Shown piece by piece: positions 25,510 to 34,084 of a DNA stretch of 46,976 bases. How positions within the stretch are numbered: position 1 is the first letter of the stretch; each line of letters starts with the position of its first letter. The position numbers and the translations under genes were made by a program. The notes under the pieces are model-generated. The model had not been told where the DNA came from and searched no databases. It saw only the letters and a list, made by a program, of their open reading frames with translations. Location: assembly GCA_021803215.1 (NCBI GenBank), contig JAJZLV010000131.1, positions 1 to 46,976 of the forward strand, given 5' to 3'. Origin of the DNA: Actinomycetes bacterium. GTDB lineage: Bacteria; Actinomycetota; Acidimicrobiia; Acidimicrobiales; Bog-793.

Positions 25510-28490
25510 TCCCGCCCCACCCCGACGGGCAGCTCGCCGGCCCCGGCCCGGGCGGGCGGGCGGACGCTCGCCTCCGGGGGGCGGCCGTCCGGCTCGGGCA
25601 CCTTGGCCGGGCCGCCGCCGCGGCGGCGGGCTCCCTCCGCCACGGCGAGCAGCAAGGTGAGAAGAGCTACGCCGAGGCCGAGGTCCCGCCAGGGCGCCGT
25701 CGGGAGGAATCCGCCGCCGCCGGAAGAGCGGTCGGCCGGCCGGCCGGCTCCGTCCGACGGCCGCCAGTCGGCGTTCACGAAGACGTAGGCGCCCGCCTCG
25801 ACCGGCCGCTCGACAAGATCGCTCTGGTCCTCGAGCACCGAGATGAGGCCGCTCGGCGGCGAGGCCGAGAGGGAAGGCGACTGGGTGCCGGCGAGGCGGG
25901 GGGCGTTCGCCGTCGGCACGACGAGAAAGCGGATGCCGAGCGGGGCCAGCAGGGCTCCGAGCTCAGCCGTCGAGCCGTGGAGCGAGGCGGCGACGTCTCT
26001 TCCGACGAGCGCCGTCGCACCCGGCGAGGCGGTCGGCCACTCCTGGTCGGCCCCCGGGAGGCCCCGGCTGCTCGAGTACCAGGCGAGTCCCGGTGCCAGC
26101 TGCCAGCCCCGTCCCGGGAGGGAGCGGGGATCTCCGAGCCAGAGCACCCGGTAGTGGCTCCGGGGCGAGGTGGCGGTCCAGTCGAGGGTCTGCTCGATAC
26201 CGGTGCCGGGCAGGCCGGCCCGTCCGCCGACGACCGCTCCGAGGGCCGGCAGGGCTCCGCCCACGAGGCAGAGAAGGCCGAGCCCGGCGGCTGCCTGGCG
26301 CCAGCCGAGGCTCCGGTGGGTGAGCACGTCTCGCTCGAAGGCGACGACGCCGAGGCCGCAGGCGGCCGCCAAAGCCACCCCGGCCGGGGCCACGAGGACG
26401 GCCGTCGCCCCGCCGCCCGAGCCGATCCAGCCGTGGCTGCCCGCCCAGGCGACGGCGATGGCCGAGATCGCCACCATCCACCAGATCGAGGCCCACAGGT
26501 GGCGCTCCCGTCTCCCCGTCGCAACGGCGTAACCGGCGGCGAGCGCGATCCCGAAGCCGCCCCACCAGCCCCCGAAGGGACCGAGGTGGCCCTCGAGGAG
26601 GGTGGCCGGCGTGACCGCCTGGCCTGGGACGGCGCCCGTGAGGGCGCTCCAGCGCGCCCCGCTGGCGAACCAGCTGAGCGACCAGGGGCAAAGGAGCAAC
26701 CAGGCCACAAGGGCGGCGCCGAGGACCACGACTCCGAGCCGGAGGGCCGCCCGGGGGCGGCCGGCGAGGGCGGTGCCGAGGCCGACGGCGACCGCCGTCG
26801 TGCCGAGCACCAGCAAGGTGGCGGGGGCGAGGGCCACCGTGACGGCCATGAGGAGGCCGAAGGGGGCGATCTCCCCCACGAGCTGGCGCCCTCGCCCGGC
26901 CGAGGCGGACCGGTAGGGCCCGAGGCCGCCGGCTCGTGCCAGGCGGGACAAGACGTAGGGGAAGGCCCCGAGGGCAACGGCTGCCTGCACGTCTCCTGTC
27001 GCGAGGTCGTTCCAGACGAGCGGGAGGGCGAGGAAGGCCGCCGCCGCTACGAGGCGCCCCCGGCTCGAGAGGAAGGGACGGGCGAGACGGCTCACCCCGA
27101 CGGCCCCGAGCGCCAGCGAGCCCACCTCGATGAGCTTCAGCGCAAGGGCGCTCGAGTTGCCGAGCAGGAGGGCGAAAAGGCCGACGAGCCCGAAAGCGCT
27201 CGGGGCGGGCTGGGTGAGGCCGCCGACCGAGATGCCGGTGAAGTAGCGGCCGAGCAGTGTCGACCCCGAGGCGAGGGGGACGAGGTCGCCGAGGAGCGGC
27301 AGGCGTGAGAAGAGGATGTCACGCACGCCGATCAGGCCGAGCAGCACGAGGACGGCCGCCAGCGAGAGCTGGGCGGCCGGCACCTCGCCCTCTTGCACCC
27401 TCGTCCACCAAGAGCCGACCCGCTCCACCTCGAGGGCGTGCTCGAGCCCGTTCACCGCCTGGTGCAGCCGCCGGGGCGACTGGCCGGTGAGATCGGGGCG
27501 GACGAAGCGCTGCAGCCGGCTCGGGGCGGCCATCCGCCGCAGGAGCTCACGGTCGGGCACCTGGCGCACGTAGCGAAGCTGCCGCCGGGCCTCTCGCAGG
27601 CTGGCCCGCTCCGAGAGGTTCCAGGCCCACGCCCGCAGCACCCGCCGGGAGCGCTCCCGCTCGCCTGCGAGCACCCCGACCGCCATCTCGGCCAGGCCGA
27701 GAGCCAACAGCTCGAGCAGCACGAGCGGGAGGCGGGCCCGGGAGCAGTTCTTCAGGGCCGCCCGCAGCTCGTGGCGGCGTTGCAGCCCCTGCGGATCGGC
27801 CACCGGGCGCCTTCCGGCGGCCGCCAGCTGCCGGTGGCCCACCCGTGCCTGCGGGGCGACCGTCACGCGGGCTCCGGCCACCTGGGCCCGCCAGCAGAAG
27901 TCGACGTCCTCGCCGAAAAGGCTCATGGCCGGGTCGAAGCCCCCGAGGGCCTCGAACAGGTCGGCCCGCACCAGCATGCAGCCGCCCGGGACCGCGAAGA
28001 CGTCACGGGCGCCGTCGTGCTGGGCCTGGTCGAGCTCGCCCGGTCGCACCCGCGGAGCCGGGGTGCCGAGACGATGCACGCCGAGGCCCACCTGCAAGAG
28101 GTGCTCCTCGTCGTCGGCGTCGACCATCTTCGGCCCGACTACCCCGGCGTTCGAGCGGAAGGCCTCCTCGACCAGGCGGCGGGTGGCCCTCCGCTCGAGC
28201 ACCACGTCGTCGTGGCAGAACAGGTAGAAGCTCGCCCCCTCGATGCCCCGCAGCGCCTCGTCGGAGGCCGCCGCGTAGCCGCTCGCCACCGGCCGCCGCC
28301 GGACGATCGCGTTCCCGTCCACGGCCGCGACTCGCCCAGCCAGGTCAGCCGTGCTGCCGTCGTCCACCACGAGGGTGGTCAGGTTCGGGTAGTCCTGCGA
28401 GCTCAACGACTCGATGCAAGCCTCGAGGGACTCACCCGGATCCGCTGTTGCGACGACTGCTACGACCGGCGGCGCCAACTCCTCCGGCAT
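25506..28490 (-). CDS. Large polytopic family-2 glycosyltransferase
   Basis: A 994-residue protein with an N-terminal GT2 domain (about 1-300): VVAVVATADPG, VVDDGST (nucleotide-binding Asp), FCHDDVVLE (the metal DxD-like site) and LFGEDVDFCWR (acceptor-side ED motif). After it comes a region with about a dozen TM helices (roughly 370-760) and a large extracytoplasmic domain, closed by one more TM helix near 940. GT2 proteins of this size with a GT-C-like membrane part occur in actinobacterial envelope synthesis, in the same setting beside DUF5719 proteins. Start ATG 28490 faces the small-protein promoter. Donor and acceptor are unknown. Confidence 0.88.
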   Translation of the reverse strand: MPEELAPPVVAVVATADPGESLEACIESLSSQDYPNLTTLVVDDGSTADLAGRVAAVDGNAIVRRRPVASGYAAASDEALRGIEGASFYLFCHDDVVLERRATRRLVEEAFRSNAGVVGPKMVDADDEEHLLQVGLGVHRLGTPAPRVRPGELDQAQHDGARDVFAVPGGCMLVRADLFEALGGFDPAMSLFGEDVDFCWRAQVAGARVTVAPQARVGHRQLAAAGRRPVADPQGLQRRHELRAALKNCSRARLPLVLLELLALGLAEMAVGVLAGERERSRRVLRAWAWNLSERASLREARRQLRYVRQVPDRELLRRMAAPSRLQRFVRPDLTGQSPRRLHQAVNGLEHALEVERVGSWWTRVQEGEVPAAQLSLAAVLVLLGLIGVRDILFSRLPLLGDLVPLASGSTLLGRYFTGISVGGLTQPAPSAFGLVGLFALLLGNSSALALKLIEVGSLALGAVGVSRLARPFLSSRGRLVAAAAFLALPLVWNDLATGDVQAAVALGAFPYVLSRLARAGGLGPYRSASAGRGRQLVGEIAPFGLLMAVTVALAPATLLVLGTTAVAVGLGTALAGRPRAALRLGVVVLGAALVAWLLLCPWSLSWFASGARWSALTGAVPGQAVTPATLLEGHLGPFGGWWGGFGIALAAGYAVATGRRERHLWASIWWMVAISAIAVAWAGSHGWIGSGGGATAVLVAPAGVALAAACGLGVVAFERDVLTHRSLGWRQAAAGLGLLCLVGGALPALGAVVGGRAGLPGTGIEQTLDWTATSPRSHYRVLWLGDPRSLPGRGWQLAPGLAWYSSSRGLPGADQEWPTASPGATALVGRDVAASLHGSTAELGALLAPLGIRFLVVPTANAPRLAGTQSPSLSASPPSGLISVLEDQSDLVERPVEAGAYVFVNADWRPSDGAGRPADRSSGGGGFLPTAPWRDLGLGVALLTLLLAVAEGARRRGGGPAKVPEPDGRPPEASVRPPARAGAGELPVGVGRE

Positions 28491-28519
28491 CGAGAGCGAA
28501 GGCTACAACCTCTCGATGC

Positions 28520-28548
28520 TTGCAAGTGTTTATCGAAATCTATACAAT
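28520..28548 (+). promoter_or_regulatory. Promoter of the small helical-protein gene
   Basis: TTGCAA (28520-28525) and TACAAT (28543-28548) are separated by 17 bp, placing a start point near 28555, 35 bp before the ATG. The AT-rich patch is conspicuous in this GC-rich sequence. Confidence 0.7.
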
Positions 28549-28589
28549 AGACAGCACCAACCAGGCAGGAGACGAAAGGTAACCCGCAG

Positions 28590-28961
28590 ATGGCTGAGAT
28601 ACGCAGGGACTTCAGTCGGACGGCCGAGGACCTGGCCCGGGTCGGGAGAGATGCCGGCTACGTCGCGATCGGCCTCGGGGTCGTGGGCTTCCAGAAGGCG
28701 CAGGTGGCGCGCCGCGACCTCATGGCCCAGCTGGCCTCCCGCCGGGGAGAGCTGGCCGGACCGCTCGGCGACGCCCGGAGCGAGCTCCAAAGGGCCTGCC
28801 GGCACCTGGACAAGGCGGTCGGGCGGCTGGTGGAGCGGGCCGACGCCGGCCTGGAGCCGATCGCCGAACGGCTCCCGAGCCAGGCCCAGGCGGCCCTGAA
28901 GCAGGCTCGGGCCACCCGGGACAAGATGCGGAGCAGGATCGCCGAGCGGCTCGCCGCCTGA
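28590..28961 (+). CDS. Small alanine/arginine-rich helical protein, unknown function
   Basis: A 123-residue protein with no family I can name. Residues 1-22 are charged, 23-36 (AGYVAIGLGVVGFQ) form a short hydrophobic helix too short for a confident TM, and 37-123 are strongly amphipathic helix rich in Ala, Arg, Gln and Glu, ending KQARATRDKMRSRIAERL. The pattern resembles phasin-like or heparin-binding-type coiled-coil proteins in general shape only. It has its own near-consensus promoter, an AAAGGT Shine-Dalgarno 9 bp before ATG 28590, and a strong hairpin after the stop, so it is a self-contained unit divergent from the large glycosyltransferase. Confidence 0.78.
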   Translation: MAEIRRDFSRTAEDLARVGRDAGYVAIGLGVVGFQKAQVARRDLMAQLASRRGELAGPLGDARSELQRACRHLDKAVGRLVERADAGLEPIAERLPSQAQAALKQARATRDKMRSRIAERLAA

Positions 28962-28971
28962 GCCGCCATGG

Positions 28972-29013
28972 GGAGGCGAGGGGAGGCCGCCGCCGGGACC
29001 TCCTCTCGCCTCC
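28972..29013. terminator. Strong hairpin between convergent genes
   Basis: Arms 28972-28986 and 28999-29013 pair over 15 bp (one G-U in the plus-strand RNA) around a 12-nt loop. It sits 10 bp after the stop of the small helical protein and 7 bp before the stop of the opposing reductase gene, so it can act on both transcripts. No U-tract follows, common in GC-rich actinobacteria. Confidence 0.75.
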
Positions 29014-29019
29014 AGCCGG

Positions 29020-29904
29020 CTAGTTCCGCCTCCAAAAGGAGATGACGTCGGCCAAGGTCTCCTCGAGCGGCACGGCCGGGCTCCAGCCGGTGGCGGCCAC
29101 GAGCTTGGAGGCGTCCCCGAGGAAGATAGGAACGTCGACTGGACGGTAGAGGCTCTCGTCCCGCACGAGCTCGACCGGCCCGCCGGCGATGGCGATGAGG
29201 CGTTCGGCCACCTCGCCCACCTTGAGGCCCCTCCCGCTGGCGACGTTGTAGACCTCGCCCGGCTCGCCGCCCACCGCCAGGAGCCGGTAGGCCCGGACCA
29301 CGTCGCGGACGTCTGTGAAGTCCCGCACGGCTTCGAGGTTTCCTACCGCTACCTTGTTCACCCCCGCCCGCTCCGCCTCGACCAGGCGACGGGCCAGGGC
29401 CGAGACGACGAAGTCGGGCGCCTGGCCGGGGCCGACGTGGTTGAAGGGGCGGACCACCACGACGGGGAGCCCCCTTCCCAAGAAGGCCTGCAGGCCGAGG
29501 AACTCGGCCGCCACCTTGCTCGAGGCGTAGGGGCTGACCGGGCGAAGGGGAGCCGACTCGGTGAGAGGCTCGCCGCCCGCCGCCCCGTAGACCTCGGCCG
29601 AAGAGACGATCACGACCCTCGGCGGCTCGAGGCAGGCGGCGGCCGCCTCGAGGACGTTCAGGGTGCCGAGGGCGTTCACCTTGAAGGTGAGGGCCGGGTC
29701 CTCCCAGGACCGCCCGACGTGGGCCAGGCCGGCCAGGTGGTAGACGACCTCCGGGCTCACCTTCGTCATCGAGGCCCGCACCGCCGCCGGCTCGGTGACG
29801 TCCACCTCGGCGTCGACGGCCACCACCTCGTCACCCGAGTCGAGGAGGTGGTCGGCCAGCCAGTGGCCGACGAAGCCGGCACCTCCTGTGATGTAGGCGA
29901 GCAT
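29020..29904 (-). CDS. NAD-dependent epimerase/dehydratase, GDP-4-keto-6-deoxymannose reductase-like
   Basis: An extended SDR of 294 residues with the cofactor loop TGGAGFVG, the Ser/Tyr/Lys triad (SSAEVYG and SPYASSKVAAE), and the substrate region VVRPFNHVGPGQAPDFVVSAL, which resembles GDP-6-deoxy-4-keto-D-mannose reductases (Rmd) that make GDP-D-rhamnose. Downstream of ManC, such an enzyme could act on a GDP-mannose product, but no GDP-mannose 4,6-dehydratase lies in the window, so the exact substrate is an inference. It is the final gene of the 12-gene polysaccharide/F420 operon and converges on the small helical-protein gene. Confidence 0.85.
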   Translation of the reverse strand: MLAYITGGAGFVGHWLADHLLDSGDEVVAVDAEVDVTEPAAVRASMTKVSPEVVYHLAGLAHVGRSWEDPALTFKVNALGTLNVLEAAAACLEPPRVVIVSSAEVYGAAGGEPLTESAPLRPVSPYASSKVAAEFLGLQAFLGRGLPVVVVRPFNHVGPGQAPDFVVSALARRLVEAERAGVNKVAVGNLEAVRDFTDVRDVVRAYRLLAVGGEPGEVYNVASGRGLKVGEVAERLIAIAGGPVELVRDESLYRPVDVPIFLGDASKLVAATGWSPAVPLEETLADVISFWRRN

Positions 29905-29913
29905 TTTTCCACC

Positions 29914-31122
29914 CTACCGACGTCGTGAGGGCCGTCGCAGGCTCGAGCGGGTCGCCGCCGCCTCGCGGGCCGACCGGTAGGCCGCCACATGGCGCCTTGC
30001 CGTCTCCGCCCAGGTGAAGCGGGCCGCTCGCTCGAGACCGAGCGCCGCCCGCCGCCTCCTCTCCTCGCGACTCTGGTCCAGGCATCGCTCTAGGGCGGCG
30101 GCCAGGCCGGCCGGGTCGCCGGCAGGCGCCAGCAGGGCAGCGCCGGCCGCGAACTCCGCCATGGCAGTCCCCGCCGTCGTGACGAGAGGGGCCCCGGTCG
30201 CCATCGCCTCGAGAGCGGGGAGGCCGAAGCCCTCCTCGTGGCTCGGATAGGCGACCGCCCCGGCCATCCTCATGAGCGCCACCACCTCCTCGTCCGGTAC
30301 CCAGCCGAGACGGCGGATCTGCCCGGCCGCGCTCGAGGAGGAGATGGCCTCCTCGAGCTCGCCCGCTCCCCAGCCGGCCAGGCCGGCGAGGACGAGCCGC
30401 AGCTCCGGGCGGCCGGCCGCCAGCCGCTCGAAGGCCCGCACCAGGTCGACGACGCCCTTGCGCGGCTCGAGCGTGCCCACATGAACCACCAGGCGGCGCT
30501 CGAGCTCCTCTCTCCCGAGCCAGGAGAGCAGCTCGGCGGAGAGCCGCTCGGGCTCGGCCGGTCCCGGCGAGAAGCGGTCGTGGTCGACCCCGTGCTCGGC
30601 GACGACCACCTCGCCTCTCACCGCCACCAGCTCGCTTAGGCGGCGAGCCGTCGTCTCGCTGACGCAGACGATGACGTCGGCCTGCTCGGCGGCTCGCCGG
30701 ATGGCGGCCCGGAAGAACGACAGCTTCGAGCGCTCGTGCCACTCGGGATGGGCGAAGAAGGTGAGGTCGTGGACGGTGACGACCCGACCACCGCTGAGCC
30801 CGCCCGGCAAGGTGTAGTGGGGCCCGTGGTAGACGGCGCCGGCCGCCCGCCGCGAGAGGGCGGGCCCGAGCGCCAGGCGCTCGAAGGCGAGGCGGGCCGG
30901 CCGGGCCGCCGGCACGAGGGGCAGGAGCCGGGCCGAGGGGGCGATGGCCCTCCAGCGAGCGGTGTCCTTCTGGCGGGAGACCGCCGACAGGGAGAGCTCG
31001 GGGATCTCCGAGAGGGCGCGAGCGAGCTCGACGATGTAGCGGCCGGCTCCAGCCGGCCGCTCCGGCACGGCGCTCACGTCGAGGACCACCTCGAGGGGCT
31101 CCTCACCAGAGGGTCGAGTCAC
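29914..31122 (-). CDS. Family-4 glycosyltransferase (third of three in tandem)
   Basis: A 402-residue GT-B enzyme. The N-terminal domain has the acceptor-side glycine loop ERPAGAGRYIVEL and VTVHDLTFFAHPEWH; the C-terminal domain has the nucleotide-sugar region VVHVGTLEPRKGVVDLV and the E-x7-E motif in YPSHEEGFGLPALEAMATG, diagnostic of GT4. GTG 31122 overlaps the previous stop (GTGA). Related to mannosyl- and rhamnosyl-transferases of surface polysaccharide clusters; likely adds one sugar to a lipid-linked glycan on the inner face of the membrane. The Arg-rich C-terminal tail is unlike its two neighbours. Confidence 0.9.
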   Translation of the reverse strand: MTRPSGEEPLEVVLDVSAVPERPAGAGRYIVELARALSEIPELSLSAVSRQKDTARWRAIAPSARLLPLVPAARPARLAFERLALGPALSRRAAGAVYHGPHYTLPGGLSGGRVVTVHDLTFFAHPEWHERSKLSFFRAAIRRAAEQADVIVCVSETTARRLSELVAVRGEVVVAEHGVDHDRFSPGPAEPERLSAELLSWLGREELERRLVVHVGTLEPRKGVVDLVRAFERLAAGRPELRLVLAGLAGWGAGELEEAISSSSAAGQIRRLGWVPDEEVVALMRMAGAVAYPSHEEGFGLPALEAMATGAPLVTTAGTAMAEFAAGAALLAPAGDPAGLAAALERCLDQSREERRRRAALGLERAARFTWAETARRHVAAYRSAREAAATRSSLRRPSRRR

Positions 31123-32225
31123 GCCCGGGCCACCTCCGACCACACCTCTACATGCCTCTCCGCCGCCCGGGCCCAGGTGAGCTCGGCTGCCCGGGCCGCA
31201 CCCGAAGAGACCAGCTCCGCTCGTCGCCGATCGTCGCTGGCCGCTTCGAGCAGGCCCGCCGCGATCGAGGCGGTGTCGGTCGGGTCCACCTCGACGCAGG
31301 CCCCCGCCGCGCTCGGCAGCCCACGGCTCGCCACGACCGGAGTCCCCCTCGAGAGAGCCTCTCCGGCCGGCAGGCCGAAGCCCTCGAGGAGCGGGACGTA
31401 GGCGAGCAGCCGGGCCAGGCGGTACAGACCGCTCAGGGTCCCGGCCGCCGCCGGGCCGGCCGCCACCACCCCCGGGGCGGGCGCCACCCCGCCCTCTTTC
31501 CAGCCGACCGGCCCGACTACCACGAGGGGCCAGGGCTCGGGGAGCTGCCGGCGGATCGAGCCGTAGGCATCGACCAGCCGGGCGAGGTTCTTTCGCGGCT
31601 CGAGGGTAGAGACCGTGAGCAGGAACTGCGAGCCTGGCTCGATCCCCCGCTCGGCGAGGAAGCCTGTGGCGGCCTCGAGATCCGGGGCGGCCAGGTGGTC
31701 GAGCCCCTCCGGGATGACCGTCACCCGGCTCGGCTCGACCCCGAGGCCCGCCCCGAGCAGCTCCCCGGCGGTCAGCTCGGAGGGGACCACGAGCCTGGCC
31801 GCCTGCCGGGCGGCCCGGCGGAGGGCGGACTCGTGCCAGCTCCGGCCATGGGCCGGGTAGGCCTCGGGGAAGCGTCGCCAGGCGAGGTCGTGCACCATCA
31901 CGACCAGTCCGGCCGCCACCGGTGGGTGGCCGAAGGAGGTGGCGTGGGTCACGGGGGCCCGCCGGCGGGCGAAGCCGACCGGCAGGCCCCTCGCCCAGAG
32001 AGCCGTGAGGAGCCGGCCGGGCAGCCTCGAGGCCTCGACCGGAAAACCCTCCGCCAGGAGCGGGTCACCTCCCCGAGCAGGCCGGCTGGCCCGCAGCCGG
32101 ACGGCCGGGGACTGCTCGGAGAGAGCTCGCAGGCCCTGCAGGAGGCCGCGGCAGTAGGTGCCGATGCCGCCGGGGAGCGGGCGGCGCAGCTGCTCGACCA
32201 CGATGTCGACCTCGAGCTCGACCAC
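31119..32225 (-). CDS. Family-4 glycosyltransferase (second of three in tandem)
   Basis: A 368-residue GT-B enzyme with the glycine loop RRPLPGGIGTYCRGLL, MVHDLAWRRFPEAYP, the donor-binding LLTVSTLEPRKNLARLV and the C-terminal motif VPLLEGFGLPAGEALSRG. In the last motif the first Glu of E-x7-E is retained and the second is in GEAL. GTG 32225 is the earliest start after the upstream stop; GTG 32201 is also possible, and GGGAGG lies immediately before the first. It shares architecture with the flanking glycosyltransferases, suggesting duplication and divergence for successive sugars. Confidence 0.88.
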   Translation of the reverse strand: MVELEVDIVVEQLRRPLPGGIGTYCRGLLQGLRALSEQSPAVRLRASRPARGGDPLLAEGFPVEASRLPGRLLTALWARGLPVGFARRRAPVTHATSFGHPPVAAGLVVMVHDLAWRRFPEAYPAHGRSWHESALRRAARQAARLVVPSELTAGELLGAGLGVEPSRVTVIPEGLDHLAAPDLEAATGFLAERGIEPGSQFLLTVSTLEPRKNLARLVDAYGSIRRQLPEPWPLVVVGPVGWKEGGVAPAPGVVAAGPAAAGTLSGLYRLARLLAYVPLLEGFGLPAGEALSRGTPVVASRGLPSAAGACVEVDPTDTASIAAGLLEAASDDRRRAELVSSGAARAAELTWARAAERHVEVWSEVARA

Positions 32226-32234
32226 CTCCCGGTG

Positions 32235-33350
32235 TCAGCTCGCCTTCTCAGAGAGGGCCGCCTGGTAGAGAGCGACCATCTGCTCGGCGGTGCGCTCCCA
32301 GGCGAACGAGGCGACCTGGCGCTCTCCGGCCCCTTTCAGCCGCCGGCGGAGCGCCTCGTCGACGAGAGCCTCTTCGAGCGCCCGCGCCAGGTCGTCGGTG
32401 GCGCCCGGCTCGACCAGGATGGCGGCCTCTCCGACGACCTCTGGCACACCGCCGGCCCGGGTGGCGACGACCGGGACCCCTGCCACCATCGCCTCGAGGG
32501 GCGGGAAGCCGAAACCCTCGTACAGCGAGGGGTAGGCGAGGACGGAGGCGCCCCACAGAAGGCCGCTTCTCTCTTCCTCGTTCACGTAGCCGAGGCGAAG
32601 CACCCGGTCTTCGAGGCGGTGCCTTGTGATCGCATCGGTCAGGGCGCCGGTCCCCCAGCCGTCTGAGCCGGCGAGCACGAGCCTCAGCTCCCGGTAGCGC
32701 TCGCTCAGCCGGCTGAAGGCCTCGACGAGGCTCGGGTAGTCCTTTCGTGGCTCGACCGTCCCGAGAGAGAGGATGTAGGGCGCTTTGATGCTCGTCTGGG
32801 CGGTCGGCTCGTCGATCCTCGGCACGCCCCAGTGGATGGTCCTCACCCTGTCTTCTGGCACCGAGAGGAGCTCGACCACCTCGTGGCGGACGAAGTCGGA
32901 GGGCACGTGGACGTGGGCTCCCCGCCCGACGGCCGCCCGCACGAGCGCCGGGTAGCCGCGGCTCGCCGGGGTGCACAACTCCGGGTAGCGCACCGCCGTG
33001 AGGTCGTGCACCGTCACGACGGCCGCGGCGCGCGAGGTCGGGGGGACCGAGAAATTCGTGCCGTGGACCACATCAGCCCGCCCGGTGAGCAACTCGGCGG
33101 GCAGGAAGGCGCCAAAGCGCCAGCCGAGATGGGCCAGCCGGCTCGGGATGGGGATGCCCCGGAAGGGGACCGAGCGCGAGAGCTCCCGATGGGCTACGAA
33201 GGGCTTTCGGGCGACGGCGTAGGCCCGCACCTCTACGCCGGGATGGTCGACGAGCGCCTCGAGGAGCCCCCGGCAGGAGGTCCCGACTCCGGAAGGCTCT
33301 CCTACGAGAGGCAGGACGTCGAGGGCGACCGACAGCGAGCGATGGCTCAC
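32235..33350 (-). CDS. Family-4 glycosyltransferase (first of three in tandem)
   Basis: A 371-residue GT4 enzyme with the acceptor loop GEPSGVGTSCRGLLEAL, VVTVHDLTAVRYPELC, donor-binding LSLGTVEPRKDYPSLVEAF, and YPSLYEGFGFPPLEAMVAG with the E-x7-E motif. GTG 33350 overlaps the cofE stop (GTGA), so sugar transfer and F420 genes are translationally coupled. The best functional guess is a mannosyl- or rhamnosyltransferase of a surface polysaccharide, given RmlB/RmlD and ManC in the same operon. Confidence 0.9.
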   Translation of the reverse strand: MSHRSLSVALDVLPLVGEPSGVGTSCRGLLEALVDHPGVEVRAYAVARKPFVAHRELSRSVPFRGIPIPSRLAHLGWRFGAFLPAELLTGRADVVHGTNFSVPPTSRAAAVVTVHDLTAVRYPELCTPASRGYPALVRAAVGRGAHVHVPSDFVRHEVVELLSVPEDRVRTIHWGVPRIDEPTAQTSIKAPYILSLGTVEPRKDYPSLVEAFSRLSERYRELRLVLAGSDGWGTGALTDAITRHRLEDRVLRLGYVNEEERSGLLWGASVLAYPSLYEGFGFPPLEAMVAGVPVVATRAGGVPEVVGEAAILVEPGATDDLARALEEALVDEALRRRLKGAGERQVASFAWERTAEQMVALYQAALSEKAS

Positions 33351-34051
33351 CTGAAGAGGTCCTCCGAGCACGGGCGGACGACCTCGCCGGCGACGGAGCC
33401 GTCGCCGAGGGCCGCCGGGTCGACCCCCCGCACCACGGCGACCGGGACGCCTGAAGCCTTCCCCATGACGAGCTCGGCGGCGCCGGCGATCTCGTCCACG
33501 AGGCACATCTCGGTCGCCACCAGCTGGCGCCCGAGGGCGTCCAGGCTGCCGCGCAGGTCGACAATCCCTCGGATCCCGGCGCAGCCGATCGCGACGTCGA
33601 CCACGCCGCGACGCCAGGCACGCCCGAAGGTGTCCGAGACGATCACGGCCACCCGGCGGCCGGTGCGGGCCCTGAGGCCGTCGCGGATCCGCCGGGCGGA
33701 GCGGTCCGGGTCCTCCGGCAACAGGGCGGCCCTGCCCTCGGCGACGTTGGAGAGGTCGATGCCGGAATTGGCGCAGACGTAGCCGTGCCGCGTCTCGGTG
33801 ATGACGAGGTCGCCCCGCCGCCTGAGGACTCGGACCGCCTCGGACTCGGCGAGGCGGCGCTTGGCAGCCGGGTCGCCCGGGTCGATCTCCACCATGCGGC
33901 CCTCGGCCTTCGAGACGACCTTCTGGGTGACGACGACGACGTCGTCGTCGAAGAGCTCGACCGCCTCGGCGATCATCGCTGCCAGGTCCGCCGCCCGCTC
34001 TATCTCGGGCAGGCCGGGAACCGGCAGGATGGTCAGGCTTCCCGGCGGCAC
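33347..34051 (-). CDS. cofE: Coenzyme F420-0:L-glutamate ligase, single-domain form
   Basis: CofE adds glutamates to F420-0 with GTP. The 234-residue protein has VVVVTQKVVSKAEGR, ITETRHGYVCANSGIDLSN, the metal/nucleotide region VIVSDTFGRAWRRGVVDVAIG and VATEMCLVDEIAGAAELVMGK. It matches the archaeal CofE or the N-terminal half of mycobacterial FbiB; the C-terminal FMN-binding reductase domain of FbiB is missing, so reduction of dehydro-F420-0 must be done by another protein. GTG 34051 is the only suitable start before the cofD stop. It lies between cofD and glycosyltransferase genes. Confidence 0.94.
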   Translation of the reverse strand: MPPGSLTILPVPGLPEIERAADLAAMIAEAVELFDDDVVVVTQKVVSKAEGRMVEIDPGDPAAKRRLAESEAVRVLRRRGDLVITETRHGYVCANSGIDLSNVAEGRAALLPEDPDRSARRIRDGLRARTGRRVAVIVSDTFGRAWRRGVVDVAIGCAGIRGIVDLRGSLDALGRQLVATEMCLVDEIAGAAELVMGKASGVPVAVVRGVDPAALGDGSVAGEVVRPCSEDLFR

Positions 34052-34084
34052 GGAGGCGAGTCTTGCCGGTCGGGGCGGCGGCCG

